Part shown: positions 35,401 to 46,002 of the stretch, piece by piece
Layout: each line of letters starts with the position of its first letter
How positions within the stretch are numbered: position 1 is the first letter of the stretch
Source of the DNA: Streptomyces corynorhini
Lineage (GTDB): Bacteria; Actinomycetota; Actinomycetes; Streptomycetales; Streptomycetaceae
Length of the DNA stretch: 64,000 nt
Assembly (NCBI RefSeq): GCF_003346515.1
Contig: NZ_QQNA01000006.1
Location: forward strand, 1-64,000
Direction of reading: 5' to 3'
Notes under the pieces: generated by a model
What the model was told of the DNA's origin: nothing
What the model saw: the letters and a program-made list of their open reading frames with translations, nothing else
Databases searched by the model: none
Translations under genes and position numbers: made by a program

Positions 35401-36081
35401 CTACTTCTCCTGCTTCTCGTCGACGCCCGCTTCGGCGCCGCCCATGTTGTCCTTCTCGCCGTCCTTGACGGTCTCGGCGAGTCCCTGCAGTGCCGCCCAA
35501 CGGATGTCGACGGCGTCGTGATGATGGTCCGGGTTCTCGTCCAGCCTGATCCCACACGTGGAACACAGACCGGCACAGGTCTCCCGGCACACCGGCTGCA
35601 TCGGCAGTGCGAGCACCACCGCGTCACGCAGCACGGGTTCGAGGTCGAACAGGCCGTCCTCGACGTAGAGCCTGTCCTCGTCCTCGCCCTCGGCGTCGTC
35701 GGCCGGTTCCGCGCGGACGCGGCCCCTGCTGTCGGACTCGTGGTACGAGAACATCTCCTGGAAATCCGCCGCCACTTCCTGGCTGAGCGGCTCCAGACAC
35801 CTTACGCACTCCCCCTCGGCCGACGCACGGGCGGTGCCCGTGACGAGGACCCCCTCCATGACCGATTCGAGACGGAGGTCGAGCGCCACGGGCGCGCCCT
35901 CGGGCGCTCCGATCACTCCCGCGATACCGAAGTCCTTGGGAGCGGGCACCGAGCGGGTCACCTTCCTGAGCGCGCCAGGACGCCGCCCCAGCTCGTGTGT
36001 GTCGAACACGAGGGGGTTGAGGTGGTCGAGGCGCGCGTTCAGGGCTTGTTCCCGCTTTCGGATCGTGAGGAGGGCCGCCAC
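35401..36081 (-). CDS. DUF177 (YceD) family protein
   Basis: Up to 226 residues from a GTG at 36081, the nearest conventional start. The conserved region begins [25 protein letters not shown], whose first codon is a CTG (36040-36042) preceded by CGGGA about 7 bases away, so a 213-residue product from that CTG is possible. The core [43 protein letters not shown] and [30 protein letters not shown] (Cys cluster) is typical. YceD-type proteins are linked to 23S rRNA processing and always travel with rpmF. Its stop lies 2 bases before the rpmF start. Confidence 0.88.
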   Translation of the reverse strand: MAALLTIRKREQALNARLDHLNPLVFDTHELGRRPGALRKVTRSVPAPKDFGIAGVIGAPEGAPVALDLRLESVMEGVLVTGTARASAEGECVRCLEPLSQEVAADFQEMFSYHESDSRGRVRAEPADDAEGEDEDRLYVEDGLFDLEPVLRDAVVLALPMQPVCRETCAGLCSTCGIRLDENPDHHHDAVDIRWAALQGLAETVKDGEKDNMGGAEAGVDEKQEK

Positions 36082-36199
36082 CGTCGCGAGAGCGAAGCGG
36101 GCAGCCTGAGCCGCGGATATGCACGCGGCCGAAGGACCAGGGTACTGGACCGGCCGCCGTAGGCCCAATCCAGGTGGCGCCCGGAGGGGGTCCGCGGCC

Positions 36200-37411
36200 T
36201 CACAGCCCCTGTTCGTACCGGCGCAGCTGCTCGATGTCGATCATGCTGGTGTCGAAGAGGCTGGTCTCGTCCAGCGCGCTCTGCGGGTCGCCGCCCTGGC
36301 CCGGGACGGCGTGCGGCGCGGCGGGCAGGGCCGGGGGCAGCGCGGGCATCGGGGGCTGTGCCGGGGCGCCGGTCTGCTGCCAGCCGTAGTCCGGGGCGTA
36401 GCCCTGGGTCTGCGCCGGGACCTGCCCGTACTCCTGCCCCTGGTACGCGTACGGGTCCTGCTGCTGGTAGCCGTAGGCGTCCTGCTGCTGGTAGGCGGGG
36501 TATCCGCCGGCGTCGGCGGCGGCGTACGCCGGGTCCTGGTAGCCCGGCTCCGCCGGGGCGTAGGCGGGGTCCTGGTAGCCGGTGTCCTGGCCCGGGTAGC
36601 CGGGGTCGGCGTACGGCTGCCGGACGGGCGCGGGGGGCACCTCGGCCGGAACCTGTGCGGGCGCGGCGGCGCGCGACGGCTCCCGGGGTGTCCCGGCGAG
36701 GTCCGCCAGATAGTCCGCGTCGCTGGTGCGGGCCTGCGGGCCCGCCGCGTCCTGGGCCGCCATGTGCGCGCCCAGCTCGTCCGACTCGGTGCGGCCGTGC
36801 AGCTTCTGCCGGCCGCGGCCGACGGCTTCGAGCGTCTTGGAGAGCACGGCCTCGAAGGCGCCGATCTTGGCGTCGACGTACTCGTCGGCCCGCCGGATCA
36901 GAGTCTCGGGGTCGGAGCTGTACTCGGGCGCGTCGTCGTCCTCGCCGTAACCGGCCGCACCGCCCGGGGAGCGTCCGAGCAGCTTCTCCCTGCCCCGGTC
37001 CACGGAGCCGATCGTCTTGGTGAGGACGACCTCGAAGTTGGCGAGCTTGGAGTCGACGTAGTCGTCGGCCTCCGCGCGGATCTCCTCGGCGTCCCTGCGG
37101 GCCTCCGCGAGGATGCGGTCGGCCTCGTCCTGGGACTGGCGGGCGACGGCGGTCTCGGAGATCAGGGTGGAGCGCTGGGCGTGCGCGCTCTCGATGATCC
37201 GGTCGGCCTCCTGGCGGGCCCGCTCGGCCAGCTGCTCCTGGCCGCCGAGCAGCTCCTGTGCCTGGGCGAGCGATCCGGGGAGCGCCTCCCGTACCTCTTC
37301 GAGCAGCGCGAGCAGCTCGGCGCGGTTCACCACGCAGGACGCCGACATGGGCATGGAACGGGCGCTGCCGACCGTGTCGACGATCTCGTCGAGCTTCTTC
37401 TGCACGTCCAC
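36200..37411 (-). CDS. DivIVA/ATP-synthase-B-like coiled-coil protein with Tyr/Gln-rich tail
   Basis: 403 residues from a GTG at 37411 (start uncertain). N-terminal region DVQKKLDEIVDTVGSARSMPMSASCVVNRAELLALLEEVREALPG, then a long helix rich in Ala/Glu/Arg (RARQEADRIIESAHAQRS). Two related modules follow: one near residues 138-173 (AEADDYVDSKLANFEVVLTK, RGREKLLGR), the other ~196-230 (RRADEYVDAKIGAFEAVLSK, GRGRQKLHGR). The last ~150 residues are low complexity, rich in Pro, Tyr, Gln and Ala, with GYQDPAYA repeats. It resembles conserved Streptomyces proteins annotated as cell-division initiation or ATP synthase subunit B-like. A scaffold role is inference. Confidence 0.8.
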   Translation of the reverse strand: MDVQKKLDEIVDTVGSARSMPMSASCVVNRAELLALLEEVREALPGSLAQAQELLGGQEQLAERARQEADRIIESAHAQRSTLISETAVARQSQDEADRILAEARRDAEEIRAEADDYVDSKLANFEVVLTKTIGSVDRGREKLLGRSPGGAAGYGEDDDAPEYSSDPETLIRRADEYVDAKIGAFEAVLSKTLEAVGRGRQKLHGRTESDELGAHMAAQDAAGPQARTSDADYLADLAGTPREPSRAAAPAQVPAEVPPAPVRQPYADPGYPGQDTGYQDPAYAPAEPGYQDPAYAAADAGGYPAYQQQDAYGYQQQDPYAYQGQEYGQVPAQTQGYAPDYGWQQTGAPAQPPMPALPPALPAAPHAVPGQGGDPQSALDETSLFDTSMIDIEQLRRYEQGL

Positions 37412-37511
37412 CGGGTGCTCGCCACTCTCTACAGCTGGTATGGAGACGGACGCAACGACTGTACGGCCAGTTCGCGCCCCGCCGACACCCGGTGAGGGGC
37501 CGTCGGAGACC

Positions 37512-38602
<1,091 letters not shown>

Positions 38603-38884
38603 GGGTGTCGGTCCTCGGTTCGTGGGCGGGACGGGCGGTCCCGTCCACGTGGCGGGCGGGACGGGTGTGCTGCCCCCCACGATATGGCGTACCGGCCGGG
38701 CGGGCCCGACCGGTGACCCCCTGGCTTCGCCGCCCGACCGGGGACGCCCGGCCCGTGCCGCCCGGCTCCCCGCCGCACCGTTGCCGGTCCTCCGGCCGCC
38801 GACGGCCCGCGCGGAGATGTCGATCCGGTCACGAAGCGACCGCGGGACAACGTCGGGCCGCCGATCCGGGTTCTCAGGAGTGTG

Positions 38885-39430
38885 ATGCTGCATCAGGATT
38901 CCTTCGACATGGACGACGAGACCGTGCGACACGGTCCGCTGTGGCGCCACGCGCTGTGGGCGGTGGTCGTGACGGGCTTCGGCGTGGGCTTCGGATGGTT
39001 CACCGCGTCGTTCCGGCTCGGCCCCGACGAGTACGGGCTGCCCCTCGCGGCACCAGGACCGGTCTGGGGGTATCTGGTCGCCTGGACCGTGATCGGTCTG
39101 GTGACAGCGGCCGTCCTGCGTGCCACCGCCGCCCGGATTCCGGTCTACTCCCCGGGATTTGTCGCCTCGTTCCTCACCTTCGTGGGCACGCGCATATCGC
39201 TGAGCCAGCGGCCTGAACCCGCTCTTGTCGGCGCTCTGGGGGCCGCCTGCCTGGTGCTGGCGGCGCTCTGGTGCGCCTTCGCGCTGCGGAGGCGGGAGGA
39301 GGCCCCGCCGGAGGGGGCCTCGCCCCAGGACGGGCGGACAGCGGGCGCCTCGGGGGCGGCGGACCCTGTCCTGCCGGGCCCCGGCGGGGCAGGGCCCGCC
39401 GCCCCGGGCCGGGACGTCACCGGGACGTGA
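38885..39430 (+). CDS. Predicted membrane protein of unknown function
   Basis: 181 residues from the ATG at 38885 (AGGAG 4 bases upstream; an ATG at 38909 is an alternative with AGGA 10 bases upstream). Three hydrophobic segments: ALWAVVVTGFGVGFGWFTASF, WGYLVAWTVIGLVTAAVL, and ALVGALGAACLVLAALWCAFAL, then a ~50-residue Pro/Gly/Ala-rich tail. I recognise no family. Codon use is normal for the genome, supporting translation. It is convergent with recG. Confidence 0.65.
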   Translation: MLHQDSFDMDDETVRHGPLWRHALWAVVVTGFGVGFGWFTASFRLGPDEYGLPLAAPGPVWGYLVAWTVIGLVTAAVLRATAARIPVYSPGFVASFLTFVGTRISLSQRPEPALVGALGAACLVLAALWCAFALRRREEAPPEGASPQDGRTAGASGAADPVLPGPGGAGPAAPGRDVTGT

Positions 39431-39451
39431 GGTGCCGGTCGGCCCGGCAGG

Positions 39452-41644
39452 TCAGCCCTTGCCGAGGAACTGCTCGCGCTCGGCGTCCAGCAGCGCGTCC
39501 AGCGCCGTCCGCAGCTCCGGGCTGCCCGTCAGCTCGGGATCGGCCGCCACCACCGCGACGGCCTCCTCGCGGGCGGCGGCGATGATCTCCTCGTCCTCGA
39601 TGACGGCGAGCATCCGCAGGCTGGAGCGCACGCCGGACTGTGCCTGGCCCAGGACGTCGCCCTCACGGCGCTGTTCGAGGTCGATACGGGACAGCTCGAA
39701 GCCGTCGAGGGTGGTGGCGACCGCGCCGAGCCTGCCCCTCGCCGGGCTCGCCTCCGGCGCGTCGGTGACCAGCAGGCACAGGCCCGGCGCCGAACCCCGG
39801 CCGACCCGGCCGCGCAGCTGGTGCAGCTGGGAGACGCCGAACCGGTCCGCGTCCATGATCACCATCGCGGTGGCGTTGGGCACGTTCACCCCGACCTCGA
39901 TGACCGTGGTCGCGACGAGGACGTCCGCCTCGCCCGCCGCGAAGCGGCGCATCACGGCGTCCTTGTCGTCGGGCGCCATCCGGCCGTGCAGCACCTCGAC
40001 GCGCAGTCCCGCCAGCGGCCCCTCGGCCAGCTCCCGCGCGACCTCCAGCACCGCGAGCGGCGGACGCTTGTCCGCCTCGTCGGCCGCGGTCTTCTTCTTC
40101 GCCGTGGCCTTCTCGTCCTCGTCGTCGCCGATCCGGGGGCAGACGACATACGCCTGATGCCCCTTGCCGACCTCCTCGCGCACCCGCTCCCAGGCGCGGG
40201 CCAGGAAGTGCGGCTTGTCCTGGGAGGGGACGACATGGCTGGCGATCGGTGAGCGGCCCGCCGGAAGTTGGTCCAGGACGGAGGTCTCCAGATCGCCGAA
40301 GACGGTCATCGCGACCGTACGCGGAATGGGCGTGGCCGTCATGACCAGCAGATGCGGGGGCTGCTTGCCCTTGGAGCGCAGCGCGTCGCGCTGCTCCACC
40401 CCGAAGCGGTGCTGCTCGTCGACGACGACCAGCCCCAGGTCGTGGAAGCGGACCTTGTCCTCGATCAGCGCGTGCGTGCCGATCACGATCCCGGCCTCGC
40501 CGGTGACCAGGTCGAGCAGGGCCCGGCGCCGCCCGGCCGTGCCCATGGAGCCGGTGAGCAGCACGACCTTCGTCGCGTTCTCCGCGCCGCCCAGCATTCC
40601 GCCCCCGGCCAGTGCGCCCATCAGCTCCGTGATGGAGCGGTGGTGCTGCTGGGCGAGGACCTCGGTGGGCGCGAGCATCGCCGCCTGGCCGCCCGCGTCC
40701 ACCACGGCGAGCATCGCGCGCAGCGCGACGAGCGTCTTGCCGGAGCCGACCTCGCCCTGGAGCAGCCGGTGCATGGGGTGTTCGGTGGCGAGGTCGGCGA
40801 AGATCTCGGCGGTGACCTTCCGCTGGCCTTCGGTGAGGGTGAACGGCAACGTGGCGTCGAAGGCGTCGAGGATGCCATCCGCCACCGGGGTACGGGCCAC
40901 GGCGGGCAGCTGCGCGTCCGCGTACCGCCGCCGGGCCAGGGCGACCTGGAGGACGAACGCCTCGTCCCACTTCAGCCGGGCCCTGGCGGATTCGATGTCG
41001 GCCCGGGTCCCGGGCCGGTGGATCTTGAGCAGCGCCTCGGGCAGCGGGACGAAGCCGCGCCCCTCGCGCAGCGCGGGCGGCAGCGGGTCGACGGCCTCGA
41101 CGGCCCGGGGCAGGACCGCGTCGACCGCCTTGGTGATCTTCCAGGACTCCAGCCCCTTGCAGGCGGGATAGATCGGGATCAGCTTGCCCGCGAAGGAGTC
41201 GACGGCCTCCTCCCCGTCGTCCCCGCCCAGCGGGACATAGGTGGGGTGCGCGAGCTGGAGCTTGCGGTTGAAGACGGAGACCTTGCCCGCGAACATCCCC
41301 CGGCCGCCGGGCGGCAGGTCCTTCTGCGGCTTGTGGATTCCCTTGCCGAAGAAGACCAGTTGGAGCCGGCCGCTGCCGTCGGTGAGGGTGATCTCCAGCC
41401 GCTTGCCGCGCCCCCCGTTGAACGTCAGCACACGGGAGTCGGCGACCTGCGCGACCACCGTGACGTCCTCGTCCAGCGGGAGATCGGCCAGCTTGGTGAG
41501 CTGGCCGCGCTCCTCGTACCGCCGGGGGTAGTGGTGCAGCAGGTCGCCGACCGTGTGCAGGCCGAGGTGTTCGGCCATCACCTTCGCGGTGGCGGGGCCG
41601 AGCGTCTTCTTGAGGGATTCATCCAGCGCGGACACGCGATCCAT
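39452..41644 (-). CDS. recG: ATP-dependent DNA helicase RecG
   Basis: 730 residues from the ATG at 41644. The wedge/OB domain covers the first ~250 residues (LLHHYPRRYEERGQLTKLADL, LEITLTDGSGRLQLVFFGKG). The helicase core has Walker A LLQGEVGSGKTLVA (~residue 300), DEQHRFGVEQR (Walker B/DEQH), MTATPIPRTVAMTVFGDLETS, and motif VI QLRGRVGRG. RecG regresses stalled forks and processes recombination intermediates. An unusual Lys/Ala-rich insert (EDEKATAKKKTAADEADKRP) lies between conserved motifs of the second RecA-like domain. It follows the DAK2-domain gene by 36 bases. Confidence 0.95.
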   Translation of the reverse strand: MDRVSALDESLKKTLGPATAKVMAEHLGLHTVGDLLHHYPRRYEERGQLTKLADLPLDEDVTVVAQVADSRVLTFNGGRGKRLEITLTDGSGRLQLVFFGKGIHKPQKDLPPGGRGMFAGKVSVFNRKLQLAHPTYVPLGGDDGEEAVDSFAGKLIPIYPACKGLESWKITKAVDAVLPRAVEAVDPLPPALREGRGFVPLPEALLKIHRPGTRADIESARARLKWDEAFVLQVALARRRYADAQLPAVARTPVADGILDAFDATLPFTLTEGQRKVTAEIFADLATEHPMHRLLQGEVGSGKTLVALRAMLAVVDAGGQAAMLAPTEVLAQQHHRSITELMGALAGGGMLGGAENATKVVLLTGSMGTAGRRRALLDLVTGEAGIVIGTHALIEDKVRFHDLGLVVVDEQHRFGVEQRDALRSKGKQPPHLLVMTATPIPRTVAMTVFGDLETSVLDQLPAGRSPIASHVVPSQDKPHFLARAWERVREEVGKGHQAYVVCPRIGDDEDEKATAKKKTAADEADKRPPLAVLEVARELAEGPLAGLRVEVLHGRMAPDDKDAVMRRFAAGEADVLVATTVIEVGVNVPNATAMVIMDADRFGVSQLHQLRGRVGRGSAPGLCLLVTDAPEASPARGRLGAVATTLDGFELSRIDLEQRREGDVLGQAQSGVRSSLRMLAVIEDEEIIAAAREEAVAVVAADPELTGSPELRTALDALLDAEREQFLGKG

Positions 41645-41680
41645 CTTCGCAGGGACCACCGACAGCGGGGCGGCGCGACG

Positions 41681-43336
41681 CTACTCGACCCCGACGAGCA
41701 GCGGTACGGACTGCCTGCCGCCCCGGTGGACGACGGTGTCGACGGCCAGATGGCCCTCGCGTACGTACCGCTCCAGCCGGTCGGCGAGGGTGTCCGGCAC
41801 GTCCTCGGCGAGCACCAGGGTGACCAGTTCGCCGCCGGCCGCCAGCATCCGGGTGAGGACCGCCTCCGCGGTGGCGGCGAGGTCGGCGCCGATGACCGCG
41901 ACGTCGCCCTCGATCAGCCCCAGCACGTCCCCGGCCTGGCAGATGCCCGCCATCGTCCAGGACTGCCGTTCGGCGACGGCCAGTTCGGCGTAGCGGGTGG
42001 CTCCGGCGGCGCTGGTCATGGCGACCACGTCCTCGTCGAAGCGCCGGTCGGGCTGGTGCACGGCGAGCGCGGCGATGCCCTGGACGGCGGCCCTGGTGGG
42101 GATCAGGGCGACCCGTACCCCTTCGCTCCGCGCCTGCTCGGCCGCCGCGGCGGCGGTGTGGCGCAGCGCCGCGTCGTTGGGCAGGAGGACGACCTCGCGC
42201 GCGTGGGCGCGCCGGATGGCCTCGACCAGTTCGCCGCTGGCGGGCGGCTCCCCGGGGCGGGCGAGGACCGTGGTGGCACCGGCCTCGGCGCACAGCCCGG
42301 CGAGCCCCTCGCCCGGGACCACCGCGACGACGGCCCGCTGGACCTGCTCGGGAGGGTGTCCGGCGGCGGCGCCGAAGTGGGTGACGCGGATGCGGTACGG
42401 GCGTCCCGCCTCGACGCCCGCCTCGACGGCGGCGCCCGCGTCGTCGACGTGGACGTGGACGTTCCACAGTCCGTCGCCGCCCACCACGACGAGGGAGTCG
42501 CCGAGCGCGTCGAGCCGCGCGCGCAGCCGTGTCACGGCGGCGTCCTCGGCCTCCAGCAGGTAGATCACCTCGAACGCGGGGCCGCCGCCCTCCGAGCCGT
42601 CGCCCTCCGGCCCGCCGCCTTCCGGGGCGGGCGGGGCGGGCGCCTCGTGGCGCCGGTGACGCACGGGCGGGGCGGCGGGCACCTCGCCCGTGAGGGCCCG
42701 TACGAGCGCGCCGAGCACGGTGAGCAGCCCGCGCCCGCCCGCGTCCACGACGCCCGCGCGGCCGAGCACGGCCAGCTGGTCCGGGGTGGCGGCGAGCGCG
42801 GCGCGCGCCCCGGCGTACGCGGCGCGGGCGGTGGCGCCCGCACCGGCCTCCGCGTCCGTGGCCCCGGCCGCGTCCGCCGCCGCCGAGGCGACGCTGAGGA
42901 TCGTGCCCTCGACGGGGTGGGCGACGGCGGCGCGGGCGAGTTCGGCGGCCCGCCGCAGCGCCGGGGCGAGGCCCTGATCCGGGTGATCCCCGTCACCGGA
43001 GCCGGTCGGCGCGAGGACCTGGGCCATTCCGCGCAGCAACTGGGCGAGGATCGTGCCCGAGTTCCCCCGGGCGCCGATCAGCGCCCCGTGTGCCATGGCC
43101 CGGACGGCGTCGGCGGGCGTGGGCTCCGGCGCGGTGGCGCGCGTCGCGTGCGCGGCGAAGACCGCCTCCACGGCCTGGGCGGCGGACTCCACGGTCAGAT
43201 ACAGGTTGGTGCCGGTGTCGCCGTCCGCGACCGGATAGACGTTGATCGCGTCGATCTCCTCGCGTTCCCTGCCGAGGGCGTCGAGCGCCAGCGAGCACCA
43301 GCTCCGCACGGCTGCGGCATCGAGGGTCTGCGGCAC
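41681..43336 (-). CDS. DAK2-domain (FakA-like) protein
   Basis: 551 residues from a GTG at 43336 with AAGGAGGA 7 bases upstream. The N-terminal DAK2 domain shows INVYPVADGDTGTNLYLTVESA and GALIGARGNSGTILAQLLRGMA (nucleotide and metal binding), and LGRAGVVDAGGRGLLTVLGALV. The C-terminal half matches the DegV-adjacent domain of FakA-like proteins (VYLLEAEDAAVTRLR, GDSLVVVGGDGLWNVHVHVDDAGAAVEAG, VVLLPNDAALRHTAAAAAEQA). FakA phosphorylates fatty acids bound to FakB; this paralogue beside recG and rpmB is widespread and its role in Streptomyces is not proven. An acidic Gly-rich linker interrupts the middle. Confidence 0.88.
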   Translation of the reverse strand: MPQTLDAAAVRSWCSLALDALGREREEIDAINVYPVADGDTGTNLYLTVESAAQAVEAVFAAHATRATAPEPTPADAVRAMAHGALIGARGNSGTILAQLLRGMAQVLAPTGSGDGDHPDQGLAPALRRAAELARAAVAHPVEGTILSVASAAADAAGATDAEAGAGATARAAYAGARAALAATPDQLAVLGRAGVVDAGGRGLLTVLGALVRALTGEVPAAPPVRHRRHEAPAPPAPEGGGPEGDGSEGGGPAFEVIYLLEAEDAAVTRLRARLDALGDSLVVVGGDGLWNVHVHVDDAGAAVEAGVEAGRPYRIRVTHFGAAAGHPPEQVQRAVVAVVPGEGLAGLCAEAGATTVLARPGEPPASGELVEAIRRAHAREVVLLPNDAALRHTAAAAAEQARSEGVRVALIPTRAAVQGIAALAVHQPDRRFDEDVVAMTSAAGATRYAELAVAERQSWTMAGICQAGDVLGLIEGDVAVIGADLAATAEAVLTRMLAAGGELVTLVLAEDVPDTLADRLERYVREGHLAVDTVVHRGGRQSVPLLVGVE

Positions 43337-43613
43337 CGGGGGTCCTCCTTGAGCGGCCGTGGCACGGGCTGCGAGCCTGCCCGAACCGCAGGGTAGCCGC
43401 CGGTAACCCCGCCTGTTCCCGGTGGGCGGCGGACCACCGGCGGAACGGGGGCGACCGGCGTCATGGTAGTTTTCTTGTACCGAGGCAGGCGTTGTATGCT
43501 GCTGCGGTTGCCCGATGAGAGTCGGGCCAATCCTCCGGCAACGCCACATCAGTCATTGATTCGAGCCACGCCGGATTTCTCTGTACGAGCATCTGAAGTC
43601 TTTGGAGTGACCC

Positions 43614-43799
43614 GTGGCTGCCAACTGCGACGTCTGCGGCAAGGGGCCGGGCTTCGGCAACAGCATTTCCCACTCGCACCGCCGTACGTCCCGTCGCTGG
43701 AACCCGAACATCCAGCGCGTGCGTGCCGTGGTCGGTCGGACGCCGAAGCGGCTCAACGTCTGCACCTCGTGCATCAAGGCCGGCAAGGTCTCGCGCTGA
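43614..43799 (+). CDS. rpmB: 50S ribosomal protein L28
   Basis: 61 residues from a GTG with GGAG about 9 bases upstream: [33 protein letters not shown], then [19 protein letters not shown]. Two CxxC pairs mark the zinc-binding (C+) form of L28; genomes of this group often encode a zinc-free paralogue elsewhere. It is divergent from the DAK2 gene and ends before a strong terminator. Confidence 0.96.
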   Translation: MAANCDVCGKGPGFGNSISHSHRRTSRRWNPNIQRVRAVVGRTPKRLNVCTSCIKAGKVSR

Positions 43800-43835
43800 C
43801 GCCTGCGTCGTAGCGCAGCCCCTGCGGTTGCCTTG

Positions 43836-43867
43836 AAAAGCCGGTCCACCTCGGTGGACCGGCTTTT
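43836..43867. terminator. Bidirectional terminator between rpmB and thiD
   Basis: AAAAGCCGGTCCACC (43836-43850) pairs with GGTGGACCGGCTTTT (43853-43867), giving a long GC stem with A/T runs on both sides. It lies 37 bases after rpmB and 73 bases beyond the thiD stop on the other strand. Confidence 0.9.
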
Positions 43868-43939
43868 TGCCGTGCCGTTTCGCGGGGCCCGTACCCGCAA
43901 CCGGCGGCCCGTGCCCGTAACCGGCCCGCGCGCTCCGGT

Positions 43940-44800
43940 TCAGTCACGGGTACGGCTACGGGTACGGGTACGGGTGCGCCAGGCGTGGTCCACCGGGCCG
44001 ATCCCGGCCCCCAGCGCGAATCCGCCCGCGATCGCGCCTGTCACGTACTCCTTGGCCGCCACGACCGCCGCCACCACGTCCTGCCCGTCGGCCAGCCCGG
44101 CGGCGATCGCCGCCGCGAAGGTGCAGCCCGTGCCGTGGGTGTGCCGGTTGTCGTGGCGCGGGGCGCGCAGCCAGTGCTCCTCGGTGCCGTCGTACAGCAG
44201 GTCGACCGCGTCGCCCGGCAGATGACCGCCCTTGATCAGCGCCCAGCGGGGGCCGAATTCGAGTACGGCGCCGGCCGCGCGCCGCAGTCCGGCCTCGTCC
44301 GTGACCCGTACCCCGGTGAGCTGCGCCACTTCGTCCAGATTGGGCGTGGCGACGGTCGCGACCGGCATCAGCTCGGTCCGCACGGTCTCCAGCGCCGAGG
44401 CGGCCAGCAGCGGATCGCCGTGTTTGGAGACGCCGACCGGGTCGACGACCACGGGGACGCCCGTCGCGGCGAGGAGTTCGGAGACGGCGGAGACCAGCGG
44501 TGCGGAGGAGAGCATTCCGGTCTTCACGGCCTGGACGCCGATATCGTCCACCACCGCGCGGTACTGCGCCCGTACCGCCTCCACCGGCAGCTCCCAGGCG
44601 CCCCGTACCCCCAGGGAGTTCTGCGCCGTGACGGCGGTGACCACGCTCATGCCGTGCACGCCGAGCGCCAGCATGGTCTTCAGGTCGGCCTGGATGCCCG
44701 CACCGCCGCCGGAGTCGGATCCGGCGACGGTGAGGACCCGGGGAGGCGCCCCCGGGGAGCGCTCTCCTGCGGATGGCACGGCTGACGCGGATATCGGCAT
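43940..44800 (-). CDS. thiD: Hydroxymethylpyrimidine (phosphate) kinase ThiD
   Basis: 286 residues. Family motifs: [39 protein letters not shown] (substrate and P-loop-like region), [33 protein letters not shown], and the anion hole [18 protein letters not shown]. It phosphorylates HMP and HMP-P for thiamine pyrophosphate synthesis. The last residues are an RT/RS repeat ([11 protein letters not shown]) encoded by a hexamer array at 43945-43980. It follows thiL by 24 bases. Confidence 0.95.
   Translation of the reverse strand: MPISASAVPSAGERSPGAPPRVLTVAGSDSGGGAGIQADLKTMLALGVHGMSVVTAVTAQNSLGVRGAWELPVEAVRAQYRAVVDDIGVQAVKTGMLSSAPLVSAVSELLAATGVPVVVDPVGVSKHGDPLLAASALETVRTELMPVATVATPNLDEVAQLTGVRVTDEAGLRRAAGAVLEFGPRWALIKGGHLPGDAVDLLYDGTEEHWLRAPRHDNRHTHGTGCTFAAAIAAGLADGQDVVAAVVAAKEYVTGAIAGGFALGAGIGPVDHAWRTRTRTRSRTRD
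43945..43980. repeat. Hexamer repeat at the thiD 3' end
   Basis: CACGGG, TACGGC, TACGGG, TACGGG, TACGGG, TGCGCC in tandem on the plus strand, encoding the Arg/Thr repeats just before the thiD stop (43940-43942). Confidence 0.85.
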
Positions 44801-44824
44801 GGTCCGAATCTACAAGCGCGCCGC

Positions 44825-45796
44825 TCAGCGGTCCTCGTCGCCGTCCCCGAAGTGGTCCCAGCCCCCCTTGCTGGTCCAGGGCAGGCCGTCGACCGTCACC
44901 TGCGGCGGCGCCGACGGCTTGAGGACCTCGCCGATCACCTTCCAGCGGGCGGGCAGCTTCGTGTCCGCCGGGAACGTGGCGACGATCGCGTGGTCCTCGC
45001 CGCCGGTCAGCACCCACTGCAACGGGTCGATACCGACCGCCTGACCGATGTCGTTCATCTGCGAGGGGATGTCGATCAGCCCCGAGCGCAGATCGATCCT
45101 GACCTTGCTGGCCTCCGCGATGTGGCCGAGGTCGGCGACGAGTCCGTCGCTGATGTCGGTCATGGAGGTGGCGCCGAGCCCGGCCGCCGCGGGACCCGCG
45201 TGGTAGGGCGGCTCCGGCCTGCGGTGCGCCTCGACGAAGGCGCGCGGCGAGCGGAATCCGCGCGAGAGCACCGCGTGGCCCGCCGCCGACCAGCCCAGCC
45301 AGCCGGTGTAGGCGACCACGTCGCCGGGCCTGGCGCCCGACCTGGTCACCGGTTCGTGCTCGCGCAGATCGCCGAGCGCGGTGATGGCGATGGTGATCGT
45401 GTCACCGCGGACGACATCGCCGCCGACCACGGCCGCGCCCGCGACCTGGCACTCGTCCCGGATGCCGTCCATCAGCTCGGTGGGCCAGGTGACGGGCAGT
45501 TCGGCCGGGACGACCAGGCCGAGCAGCAGCGCGGTGGGGACGGCGCCCATCGCCGCGATGTCGGCGAGGTTCTGCGCCGCCGCCTTGCGGCCCACGTCGT
45601 ACGCCGTCGACCAGTCACGCCGGAAGTGCCGTCCCTCCAGCAGCAGATCCGTACTCGCCACGACCCTGCGGTCGGGCGCGGCCACGACCGCGGCGTCGTC
45701 GCCCGGCCCGAGCCGGACCGCCGGGGTGGTGGTGAGCCGGGAGGTGAGTTCTCTGATGAGCCCGAACTCCCCCAACTCGCCCACGGTTCCCTTCAC
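44825..45796 (-). CDS. thiL: Thiamine-monophosphate kinase ThiL
   Basis: 323 residues from a GTG preceded by a purine-rich GAGGAGAGGGGAG. Motifs: GELGEFGLIRELTSRL, GPGDDAAVVAAP (metal binding), STDLLLEGRHFRRDWS, NLADIAAMGAVPTALLLGL, GGDVVRGD, TDISDGLVADLGHIA and LTGGEDHAIVATFP. It makes thiamine pyrophosphate from thiamine monophosphate. It is followed by thiD on the same strand and divergent from the RAM-domain gene. No TPP riboswitch is recognisable in the 206-base leader. Confidence 0.95.
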   Translation of the reverse strand: MKGTVGELGEFGLIRELTSRLTTTPAVRLGPGDDAAVVAAPDRRVVASTDLLLEGRHFRRDWSTAYDVGRKAAAQNLADIAAMGAVPTALLLGLVVPAELPVTWPTELMDGIRDECQVAGAAVVGGDVVRGDTITIAITALGDLREHEPVTRSGARPGDVVAYTGWLGWSAAGHAVLSRGFRSPRAFVEAHRRPEPPYHAGPAAAGLGATSMTDISDGLVADLGHIAEASKVRIDLRSGLIDIPSQMNDIGQAVGIDPLQWVLTGGEDHAIVATFPADTKLPARWKVIGEVLKPSAPPQVTVDGLPWTSKGGWDHFGDGDEDR

Positions 45797-46002
45797 CGAG
45801 TCTCCCCTCTCCTCACCGGCCGCGCCTGCGGTCGCGGTCCTGCACTGCTGTCGGTTCCGTCATGCCCCGCGTCAACTTCGTCCCGCGTATGCCACCCGTC
45901 GGGCGCCACCGGGCCCGCGGGTCTCCCCGCGGTCCTCGGCGACGCGATACCGTGGCGTCTCTTTCCACCCCACATGATCCTCGTGGCCGCCCTGGAGGTT
46001 CC

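Noticed and set aside
40268..43396. 1042-residue plus-strand frame across recG and the DAK2 gene
   Set aside because: It covers two genes on the opposite strand with complete domains and has no domain of its own.
45797..46002. TPP riboswitch before thiL
   Set aside because: The conserved CTGAGA and related helices of the TPP element are not present in the thiL leader.
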